A stretch of 6,373 nucleotides of DNA from DASTCC01 sp035711465 (GTDB lineage: Bacteria; Acidobacteriota; Vicinamibacteria; Vicinamibacterales; SCN-69-37), in contig DASTCC010000428.1 in NCBI GenBank assembly GCA_035711465.1, forward strand, positions 1-6,373, given 5' to 3'. Positions within the stretch are counted from its first letter, which is position 1. Every line of letters starts with the position of its first letter. The notes beneath the pieces are model-generated. The model saw only the letters and a program-made list of their open reading frames with translations. It ran no database searches and was not told where the DNA came from. Of this stretch, positions 1 through 5,413 are shown piece by piece. The position numbers were made by a program, and so were the translations under genes.

Positions 1-1464
1 GAGCTCCGTCAGTGGACCGACACGGTCACGGGGAACGTCTCGCCGGTCGTGCTCAAGAGCGCCGGCCCGCCGCGCGTGGCGTTCGTGTCGTACTACAAGG
101 GCGAAAACGGGATTCACGCGATCACGACCGAGAAGCCGGTCGCCACCGTCGCCTCGTCCGATTTCGGCGAGCCGTCGCCGGTGATCGATTTCACGGCGCC
201 GCTCAGCCACACGCTCCTGCGCGACAACATCCACAAGAAGGGCGCGTTCGAGAAGATGAGCCTCGCGGGCCGGCCGCCCGTGGGCCTGGGCGTCACCAGC
301 GGCGGCAACTTCTACGGCAACACCGAGATCACCTTCACCGACGTGCTCGGCGACAAGCAGATCAGCTTCTTCGCGCAGTCGGTGTCGCAGTACCGGACGA
401 CGGCGTTCACCTACGTGAACACGGAGGGCCGCCTGCAGTACGTGCTGCAGGGCTTCTCGTCCGATCAGTTCTTCTACGGCCAGAACCAGTACTACGCGCT
501 CTACGACCCGGCGATCGCGCCCTACATCGATCGCGATTCCGCCGAGGCCGTGCAGAGTCAGCGCGGCGGCACGGTCTACGGCATCTACCCGTTCAACCGC
601 TACCACCGGGTCGAGCTGAACACCGGCTACATGCACATCAACGAGGAGTACTCGAACCCCGCGGTGCAGTTCGCGGCCGAGCAGTATCAGACCGATCGCT
701 ACGGCAACCCGATCTTCCGCAACGGCCACGTGCTCCCGCTCGGCGTCACCTACGTCAGCGAGACCACGGTCTTCCGTGAGTTCGGTCCGGTCGCCGGCAA
801 CACGCTGCGCGTCGCCTACGACGCGTCGCCGCCGATCAGCGACAACTGGCTGTCGCGGCAGACGGTCGATGCCGACGCCCGGCATTACACGCGTCTCGTC
901 GCCAACGGCGTGTTCGCCTTCCGGTTCAAGGGCTTCAAGAGCTGGGGCCGCAACCCCGACTTCATGTACTTCGGCGGCAACTCCGAGATGCGCGGCTACG
1001 AGTACCTCGAGTTCGTCGGCCACCACGGCTTTTTCGCCAACGCCGAGCTGCGGTTCCCGATCATCGAGGCGATGCTGACGCCGATTGGGGTGCTCGGCGG
1101 CCTGCGCGGGGCGTTCTACTTCAACCTCGGGGCCTCCGGCTTCAACAACGACCCGTTCCAGATCGCGTCGACGAGCACCATCAGCTATCCGCCGCTCATC
1201 GGCTACGACATCGATCCGAGCACCGGCCTCGGCACGCCGGTCTTCGGACCGCCGGTGTCGATTTCGGGCTTCCGCCTGGTCGACGGCCGCGCGTCGTACG
1301 GCATCGGCCTGCAGAGCTTCCTGCTCGGCTTCCCGATGCACTTCGACTTCTCGTGGAAGACGCTCTTCAACAAGGAGTGGGAGGACGCGCTCTTCGCCCT
1401 GCAGGGCGGCCACGACGAATTCCGCAAGATGAAGTTCACGTTCTGGATCGGCTACGACTTTTAG
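1..1464 (+). CDS. Outer-membrane surface-antigen/BamA-like beta-barrel protein, C-terminal part
   Basis: The reading frame is open from the first base, so the true start lies upstream; a GTG at 49 is in frame but sits inside continuous coding sequence and is unlikely to be the start. The 487 visible residues are rich in alternating hydrophobic/polar strands and aromatic residues. Near the end lies FGGNSEMRGYEYLEF (RGY codons at 991-999) followed by FFANAELRFPIIEAM, which resembles the RGY and E-x-R-F-P signatures of the Omp85/D15 surface-antigen barrel. The protein ends in Y-D-F, an aromatic terminus typical of BAM-inserted barrels. The stretch RVAFVSYYKGENGIHAI near the 5' end looks like the last blade of a TolB/PD40-type beta-propeller, a domain order I associate with large Acidobacteriota surface proteins; this part is inference because the N-terminus is missing. 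Expected location: outer membrane. Substrate or partner unknown. A plain TonB-independent barrel without propeller remains possible. Confidence 0.8.
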   Translation, partial: ELRQWTDTVTGNVSPVVLKSAGPPRVAFVSYYKGENGIHAITTEKPVATVASSDFGEPSPVIDFTAPLSHTLLRDNIHKKGAFEKMSLAGRPPVGLGVTSGGNFYGNTEITFTDVLGDKQISFFAQSVSQYRTTAFTYVNTEGRLQYVLQGFSSDQFFYGQNQYYALYDPAIAPYIDRDSAEAVQSQRGGTVYGIYPFNRYHRVELNTGYMHINEEYSNPAVQFAAEQYQTDRYGNPIFRNGHVLPLGVTYVSETTVFREFGPVAGNTLRVAYDASPPISDNWLSRQTVDADARHYTRLVANGVFAFRFKGFKSWGRNPDFMYFGGNSEMRGYEYLEFVGHHGFFANAELRFPIIEAMLTPIGVLGGLRGAFYFNLGASGFNNDPFQIASTSTISYPPLIGYDIDPSTGLGTPVFGPPVSISGFRLVDGRASYGIGLQSFLLGFPMHFDFSWKTLFNKEWEDALFALQGGHDEFRKMKFTFWIGYDF

Positions 1465-1481
1465 GAGAGAAGGACGCTTGC

Positions 1482-1550
1482 AGAACTTAGAACTCAGAAC
1501 TTGGAACTTGGAACTGGAACCCAAGTTCTGAGTTCAGAGTTCTAGGTTCT
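1482..1550. repeat. Inverted array of 7-bp repeats forming a long hairpin
   Basis: Six consecutive units of the form (A/G)GAACTT (one of them 6 bp) run from 1482 to 1522. Four units of complementary form such as AAGTTCT and GAGTTCT then run from 1523 to 1550. The two halves pair: 1482-1504 with 1521-1543, of which 15 bp (GAACTCAGAACTTGG at 1490-1504 against 1521-1535) are perfect. Beyond them come one A-A mismatch, one T-G pair and six more pairs; the loop is 16 nt. The array is about 42% GC, clearly below the flanking genes. GCTTGC occurs on both sides (1476-1481 and 1553-1558). It starts 17 bases after the stop of the outer-membrane gene, so it may also act as a transcription terminator, although no T-run follows the stem. 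Confidence 0.88.
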
Positions 1551-1577
1551 AAGCTTGCCGGCGTCTGTCCCCGCCCC

Positions 1578-2069
1578 GTGCCGCTGACCGCTAAACGCCC
1601 GTCGGACTCCTACACCGAGATGGTGCAGGTGGTCCTGCCCAACGACGCCAACCCGCTCGGCTTCATCCTCGGCGGCACGGTGATGCATCTCATCGACATC
1701 GCCGGGGCGATCGCCTGTCATCGGCACACGCGATCGCTGCTCGTCACCGCGGCCGTGGACGGCCTGCAGTTCCTGCACTCGGTGAAGGTGGGCGACCTGA
1801 TCATCCTCCAGGCGCGCGTGACCGCCGCCTTCACGACGTCGCTGGAGGTCGAGGTCGAGGTGTTCTCGGAAGAGACGCTGACCGGACGCCGGCTGATGAC
1901 CAGCCGGGCGTATCTCACCTTCGTCGCCATCGACCGCGACGGCGGACGCGTGCCGGTGCCGCCACTCGAGCTCACCACCGACACCGAACGCCAGAAGGCG
2001 AAGGACGCCGAAGCGCGCCGCGCCGCGCGGCTCGAAGCCAAGCGCAGGTTCGCCGGCGCCGAACGCTGA
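1578..2069 (+). CDS. Hotdog-fold acyl-CoA thioesterase (YciA/BACH-like)
   Basis: Predicted to hydrolyse acyl-CoA thioesters to free acid and CoA in the cytoplasm. The 163-residue product starts MPLTAKRPSDSYTEMVQVVLPNDANPLG. It carries the core pattern N25-x2-G28-x3-G32-G33-x6-D40 (PNDANPLGFILGG then HLIDIAGAIACHRH), which matches the nucleophile/general-base helix region of the YciA/cytosolic acyl-CoA hydrolase family. The second half has the usual VDGLQFLHSVKVGDLIILQARV strand pattern. Length fits a single-hotdog enzyme that would oligomerise. The last ~30 residues (from about 135) are a highly charged Arg/Lys/Ala/Glu helix beyond the catalytic fold. The start is GTG with no clear Shine-Dalgarno; the next ATG (codon 15) would cut into the conserved strand, so GTG is preferred. 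It converges on coaA with an 11-bp gap. Chain-length specificity cannot be read from sequence. Confidence 0.88.
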   Translation: MPLTAKRPSDSYTEMVQVVLPNDANPLGFILGGTVMHLIDIAGAIACHRHTRSLLVTAAVDGLQFLHSVKVGDLIILQARVTAAFTTSLEVEVEVFSEETLTGRRLMTSRAYLTFVAIDRDGGRVPVPPLELTTDTERQKAKDAEARRAARLEAKRRFAGAER

Positions 2070-2080
2070 CGCCGACGCCC

Positions 2081-3013
2081 TCAGACGTGCCGCAACCGGA
2101 CGCGCCGGGTCAGGTGATCGGGCCCCTTCTCGATGATCAGCTTCGCGCGCGGCCGCGACGGCACGATGTTCTCGCGCAGGTTGACGCCGTTGATTGTGCG
2201 CCAGATCTCGCGCGCGGTCTCATCGGCCTCGCGATCGTCCAGCGTCGCGTAGCGATGGAAGTACGACTTCGGGCTCCGGAACACCGTCTCGCGCAGCGCC
2301 AGGAACCGCGACACGTACCACGCCTCGATGTCCCGCTCGTCGGCGTCGATGTAGATGGTGAAGTCGAAGTAGTCGGACACCAGCACCCGCGGCGCGCGGC
2401 CCGACGATCCATCGCCGGTCTGCAGCACGTTCAGGCCCTCGACGATGACGATATCGGGACGATCGACGACCTGGAACTCGCCCGGCACGATGTCGTAGGC
2501 CTGGTGCGAGTACACCGGCGCGTGCACCGCCGATCGCGCCGCCCGCACGTCGGACATGAACTGAATCAGATGCCGGGTGTCGTAGCTCTCGGGGAAGCCC
2601 TTGCGGTGCAGGATCCGCCGCGCCTCGAGCTCACGATTGGGCAGCAGGAACCCGTCGGTGGTCACCAGATCGACGCGCGGGTGCGCCGGCCAGCGCGACA
2701 GCAGCGCGCGCAGGATACGCGCGAACGTGCTCTTGCCGACCGCGACGCTGCCGGCGACCCCGATGACGTACGGCGTCGGATCCTTGAGACCGCCGAGGAA
2801 GGTCGCGGTCGCCGCGTGCAGCGTCTGCGTCGCGGCGACGTGCAGGTTGAGGAGCCGCGAGACCGGCAGGTAGATCGCCTCGACTTCGCCCAGCGACACC
2901 TGGTCGTTGAGGCCGCGCAGCTCGGCGAGGTCGTCTTCGGTCAGCGTCAGCGGCGTGGCCGCGCGCAGGCGTGCCCAGGCGTCGCGATCGAAGTCGACGT
3001 AAGGCGAGCTCAT
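2081..3013 (-). CDS. coaA: Type I pantothenate kinase
   Basis: Phosphorylates pantothenate with ATP to 4'-phosphopantothenate, the first step of coenzyme A synthesis, in the cytoplasm. From the ATG at 3013 the protein has 310 residues, close to the ~312-316 of characterised bacterial CoaA. It opens with MSSPYVDFDRDAWARLR, then the Walker A motif GVAGSVAVGKST (residues 85-96, Lys94), the VDLVTTDGFLLPN segment with the catalytic-type Asp120, RKGFPESYD, APVYSHQAYDIVPG, DIVIVEGLNVLQ, and the WYVSRFLALR / SYFHRYA / IWRTINGVNLREN blocks typical of the family. A GTG at 3070 would add 19 residues and is preceded by GGAG at 3079-3082 with 8-nt spacing. The ATG has a weaker GAGG 11 nt upstream but gives the better family fit, so the start is not certain. 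It lies directly downstream of the ferredoxin gene on the same strand. Confidence 0.95.
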   Translation of the reverse strand: MSSPYVDFDRDAWARLRAATPLTLTEDDLAELRGLNDQVSLGEVEAIYLPVSRLLNLHVAATQTLHAATATFLGGLKDPTPYVIGVAGSVAVGKSTFARILRALLSRWPAHPRVDLVTTDGFLLPNRELEARRILHRKGFPESYDTRHLIQFMSDVRAARSAVHAPVYSHQAYDIVPGEFQVVDRPDIVIVEGLNVLQTGDGSSGRAPRVLVSDYFDFTIYIDADERDIEAWYVSRFLALRETVFRSPKSYFHRYATLDDREADETAREIWRTINGVNLRENIVPSRPRAKLIIEKGPDHLTRRVRLRHV

Positions 3014-3097
3014 GACCGGCACCGCCTCGGCAATCGTGACGTCGCCAGCCGCGCGGCCGTCCCGATTCACGCGCTGATCTCCAGGATGGACCGCGGG

Positions 3098-3358
3098 CTA
3101 CTTCTTGTAGAAATCGCTGTTCAGCTCGATGTAGTCCTTCCACTTGTCGGGCACTTCGTCGAGCGCGTAGATCGCTTCTACTGGACACGCCGGCACGCAG
3201 GCCCCGCAGTCGATGCACTCGTCGGGATGGATGTGCAGCATCTTGGTGGACTCGAACGCCGGCTCGTCCTTGCGCGGGTGGATGCAGTCCACGGGACACA
3301 CGTCGACGCAGGCGGAATCCTTCGTGCCAATGCAGGGCTCGGTGATGACGTAGGCCAT
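3098..3358 (-). CDS. 7Fe ferredoxin ([3Fe-4S][4Fe-4S])
   Basis: A small soluble electron carrier of 86 residues. Cysteines lie at 9, 17, 21 and 25 (CIGTKDSACVDVCPVDC) and at 48, 51, 54 and 58 (CIDCGACVPACP). By comparison with the Azotobacter FdI-type family, C9, C17 and C58 would hold a [3Fe-4S] cluster and C21, C48, C51 and C54 a [4Fe-4S] cluster, with C25 as the extra free cysteine; the CxxxxxxxCxxxCP first motif is what separates this from 2[4Fe-4S] ferredoxins. The C-terminus is acidic and aromatic and ends in YKK. The ATG at 3358 is chosen because GGAGG sits 5 nt upstream and the family begins with MAYVI/MTYVI; a longer in-frame extension upstream has no ferredoxin character. coaA follows on the same strand, 84 bp from this stop codon to the preferred coaA ATG (27 bp to the alternative GTG), consistent with an operon. 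Redox partner unknown. Confidence 0.95.
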   Translation of the reverse strand: MAYVITEPCIGTKDSACVDVCPVDCIHPRKDEPAFESTKMLHIHPDECIDCGACVPACPVEAIYALDEVPDKWKDYIELNSDFYKK

Positions 3359-3361
3359 TCG

Positions 3362-3368
3362 CTCCTCC
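3362..3368 (-). promoter_or_regulatory. Strong Shine-Dalgarno of the ferredoxin gene
   Basis: On the minus strand this reads GGAGGAG, with the GGAGG core 5 nt from the ATG at 3358-3356. It fixes the ferredoxin start and is the only near-perfect ribosome binding site in the window; none of the plus-strand genes whose start is visible has an obvious one. Confidence 0.8.
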
Positions 3369-3390
3369 GAAGTCGGCGCGGACGCGGGCG

Positions 3391-3408
3391 CGGCCGTTCC
3401 GACGGCCG
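3391..3408 (-). promoter_or_regulatory. Small GC-rich hairpin in the ferredoxin leader
   Basis: CGGCCGT (3391-3397) and ACGGCCG (3402-3408) are perfect inverted repeats around a 4-nt loop. On the minus-strand transcript the stem ends 32 nt upstream of the ferredoxin ATG, between the candidate promoter and the ribosome binding site. A 7-bp perfect stem is not rare in DNA this rich in G and C, so a regulatory role is speculative. Confidence 0.3.
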
Positions 3409-3442
3409 TACGCCGGCCCGCAACGCCGGATCGGTCTCCGCA

Positions 3443-3469
3443 ATTGTATCGTCTGCGCTCGGCCGGCAA
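3443..3469 (-). promoter_or_regulatory. Candidate promoter for ferredoxin-coaA
   Basis: On the minus strand TTGCCG (3469-3464) and TACAAT (3448-3443) resemble sigma-70 -35 and -10 boxes. TACAAT matches the consensus at five of six positions and TTGCCG at four of six; the 15-nt spacer is shorter than ideal. It is the most AT-rich patch of the divergent region and would give a leader of roughly 75-80 nt. Confidence 0.35.
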
Positions 3470-3507
3470 CAGGGGCCCGACGGTCCGGGAGTAAGATCGG
3501 ACCCACG

Positions 3508-4734
3508 ATGACCGCCAGGCGCGACGCGTTCGTCCTTGCGGTGCTGCTTTTCGGCGTCGCCACCGCGGCCGGCGCGCAGGGCCGCGAAGGCGGCTACGGA
3601 TGGCCCGCCGCCGGCCTGGCCGTCGCCGGCGACCTCTCCGCGGTGATCGGCCCGGTCGACAACGACGCCTTCTTCAACTACACCGACTACGAACAGAACG
3701 CGCTCCGGCTGGCGCGCCTGCGCCTCGTCGCCGAATGGCGGCCGGCGACGAGGCTGTCGTTCGTCACGGAGATCCGCGCCGAGAGCAGCGACGCCCTCGA
3801 TGCGGCCGCCTGGTACGTGCGCTGGGAGCCGTTCGGCGACGCGTTGCGCATCCAGGCGGGCCGCGTGCCCCCGGTCATCGGCGCCTACGCGCGGCGCGCC
3901 TACGGCCGCGATCAGTTCGGGTTCGCGCCGCCGGTGCCGTACCAGTACCTCACGTCGCTGCGTCCCGACGCGCTGCCGCTGACGATCGACGACGTGCTCG
4001 ACATGCGCGGCCGCGGCTGGCGGCCGATCTACCCGGTCGGCGACCACACGATCGGCCCGGGCGTGCCGCTCGTCTCCGGCCTGCGATGGGACACGGGCGT
4101 GCAGGCGTCGTGGCATCAGGGGCGGATCGAGATCGCCGGCGCCATCACTCAGGGTGCGCCGTCCGTGCCGGTCGTCGAAGAGACCAATGACGGCGTCCAG
4201 GTGTCGGGCCGCATCGGCGTCGCGCTGCCCTTCGGCGCCACCGTCGGGTTCTCCGGCGCGTCGGGCCGCTGGATCGAACGCGCCGCGCTCGACGCGATGC
4301 CGGCCGGCGGGTCGCGGAAGTCGACGCAGTCGCTCATCGGCGTCGATGCCGAAGTCGGGCGGGGCCGCTGGCTGATCCGCGGCGAATGGCTGTGGAACAC
4401 GTTCGAGGTGCCGCTGGCGGGCGCGCCGTATCTCGACACCGACCCGTTCGCCCGCCTCGGATCCGGCGGCGGCTACGTCGAAGGACGATATCGCCCCCAC
4501 CCACGCTGGCAGCTTGCGCTTGGCGCCGGCACGCTGCAGTTCGATCGCGTGGCCCGCTTCAGGGACGGCGCGCTGATGACGTGGGATGCCCCGGTGACGC
4601 GGCTCGAAGGGGTGCTGAGCTATCGCGTCACCCGGCACCTCGACGTCCGCGGCGGCTGGCAATACAACTGGCGCGATGGCGGCCGCGTGAAGGAACGCGG
4701 CTATCCGAACATCGGGCTGCTCTACTGGTTCTGA
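3508..4734 (+). CDS. Porin-like outer-membrane beta-barrel protein
   Basis: A 408-residue exported protein. Residues 1-23 form a Sec signal peptide (basic MTARR, hydrophobic FVLAVLLFGVATA, then A-G-A before Gln24). The rest shows alternating strands with Trp/Tyr girdles and ends NIGLLYWF, a terminal Phe as in BAM-assembled barrels. Segments such as ALRLARLRLVAEWRPATRL, AAWYVRWEPFGDALRIQAGR (about 100-119, followed by VPPVIGAY) and the closing RHLDVRGGWQYNW / PNIGLLYWF pairs resemble phosphate/carboxylate-porin-like barrels in style, but I do not recognise a specific family. The region 134-190 (RDQFGFAPPVPYQYLTSLRPDALP onwards) may be a constriction or surface loop. The ATG has no good Shine-Dalgarno; a TAAGAT at 3492-3497 could be a -10 box giving a very short leader. 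It is the first gene of a tight three-gene unit. Substrate unknown. Confidence 0.75.
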   Translation: MTARRDAFVLAVLLFGVATAAGAQGREGGYGWPAAGLAVAGDLSAVIGPVDNDAFFNYTDYEQNALRLARLRLVAEWRPATRLSFVTEIRAESSDALDAAAWYVRWEPFGDALRIQAGRVPPVIGAYARRAYGRDQFGFAPPVPYQYLTSLRPDALPLTIDDVLDMRGRGWRPIYPVGDHTIGPGVPLVSGLRWDTGVQASWHQGRIEIAGAITQGAPSVPVVEETNDGVQVSGRIGVALPFGATVGFSGASGRWIERAALDAMPAGGSRKSTQSLIGVDAEVGRGRWLIRGEWLWNTFEVPLAGAPYLDTDPFARLGSGGGYVEGRYRPHPRWQLALGAGTLQFDRVARFRDGALMTWDAPVTRLEGVLSYRVTRHLDVRGGWQYNWRDGGRVKERGYPNIGLLYWF

Positions 4735-4738
4735 CGCC

Positions 4739-5413
4739 GTGATCCGCCTCTGGATCTCGCTTGCTCTCGCGCTGCTGCTCGCGGCCACGACGCTCGCGCG
4801 GGTCGAGTTCCGCACCCAGTCCGGCAGCATCCGCGGCCGCGTCGCGATGCCCGACACGCCCGCGGCGCCGCAGCGGCCGGCGGCCGCCGATCTGTCGACG
4901 CGTCGCCCCGCGCCCGTCGATCGCTCGCGGGCCGTCGTCTACCTCGAGTCGGCGCCGCGTCTGGCGTTCGACGATCTGCCGTCCGTCCGGACGCGGATGG
5001 ATCAGCGCGGCGAGCAGTTCGTGCCCCGCGTGCTCGCGATCACCGTCGGCACCGTCGTCGACTTTCCCAACAGCGACTCGACCTTCCACAACGTCTTCTC
5101 GCTGGCACGGACGCGCACGTTCGATCTGGGCCGCTATCCGCCGGGCCGGACCGGATCGGTGCGCTTCGACCGGCCGGGCATCGTGCCGATCTTCTGCGAT
5201 ATTCATTCGCACATGAGCGCCTACGTCCTGGTCTTCAGCCATCCGTTCTTCGCGGTGACCACGCCGCGCGGCGAGTACTCGATCGCCGGCGTGCCGCCGG
5301 GCGTCTACACGGTGATGGTCTGGAGCGAGCTCGGCCGCGCCGAGCCGCAGCGCGTGACGGTCGCCGACAGCGGCACGGCGACCGTCGACTTCGAGGTCGT
5401 CCGCCAGCCGTGA
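4739..5413 (+). CDS. Secreted cupredoxin-like protein (methylamine-utilization/MauL-like family)
   Basis: A 224-residue periplasmic protein. Residues 1-20 are a signal peptide (MIRLWISLALALLLAATTLA). An N-terminal strand pair GSIRGRVAMPD and the C-terminal GEYSIAGVPPGVYTVMVWSE match carboxypeptidase-regulatory-like beta-sandwich motifs. The middle holds a cupredoxin-type site: FPNSDSTFHNVFS with His117, then YPPG, then IFCDIHSHMSAYVLV with Cys153, His156, His158 and Met159. His117, Cys153, His156 and Met159 are plausible type-1 copper ligands; CxxH is as in plastocyanin, but Met follows much sooner, and a second His is inserted. The start is GTG, 4 bp after the porin stop, without Shine-Dalgarno, which implies translational coupling. 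Homologues are often labelled methylamine utilization protein, but no methylamine dehydrogenase genes are here, so that name should not be read as function. Copper binding is inferred, not shown. Confidence 0.82.
   Translation: MIRLWISLALALLLAATTLARVEFRTQSGSIRGRVAMPDTPAAPQRPAAADLSTRRPAPVDRSRAVVYLESAPRLAFDDLPSVRTRMDQRGEQFVPRVLAITVGTVVDFPNSDSTFHNVFSLARTRTFDLGRYPPGRTGSVRFDRPGIVPIFCDIHSHMSAYVLVFSHPFFAVTTPRGEYSIAGVPPGVYTVMVWSELGRAEPQRVTVADSGTATVDFEVVRQP

Noticed and set aside
1478..1531. Mini-ORF of 17 codons starting TTG after an AGGAGAGAAGG sequence
   Set aside because: The ribosome-site-like run is attractive, but the codons fall in the heptad repeat, whose 7-bp period does not preserve a frame, and the peptide is only a repeat translation.
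1482..1550. The repeat array as a CRISPR remnant
   Set aside because: Units are 7 bp, contiguous and without spacers, and they reverse orientation; no cas genes are present.
1845..1863. Repeated GAGGTC units
   Set aside because: They encode the alternating Val-Glu strand of the hotdog fold and are explained by coding.
2048..2066. GTTCG/CGAAC inverted repeat at the end of the thioesterase gene as a terminator
   Set aside because: Only five base pairs, inside coding sequence, with no T-run; the convergent 11-bp gap to coaA holds no better hairpin.
3359..3469. 37-residue N-terminal extension of the ferredoxin
   Set aside because: It has no homology-like character, lies upstream of a near-perfect Shine-Dalgarno and ATG, and would cover the candidate promoter.
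2087..3511. Long plus-strand open frame (about 474 codons) opposite coaA and the ferredoxin gene
   Set aside because: Its product is Arg/Val/Asp/His-rich low-complexity sequence with no recognisable domain. It is exactly antisense to two well-supported genes, an expected by-product of GC-rich codon use.
3178..4857. Long minus-strand open frame (about 559 codons) opposite the porin gene
   Set aside because: The composition is Arg/Ala/Asp-rich without motifs. It overlaps the ferredoxin out of frame and the whole porin antisense; the porin has a signal peptide, barrel pattern and terminal Phe.
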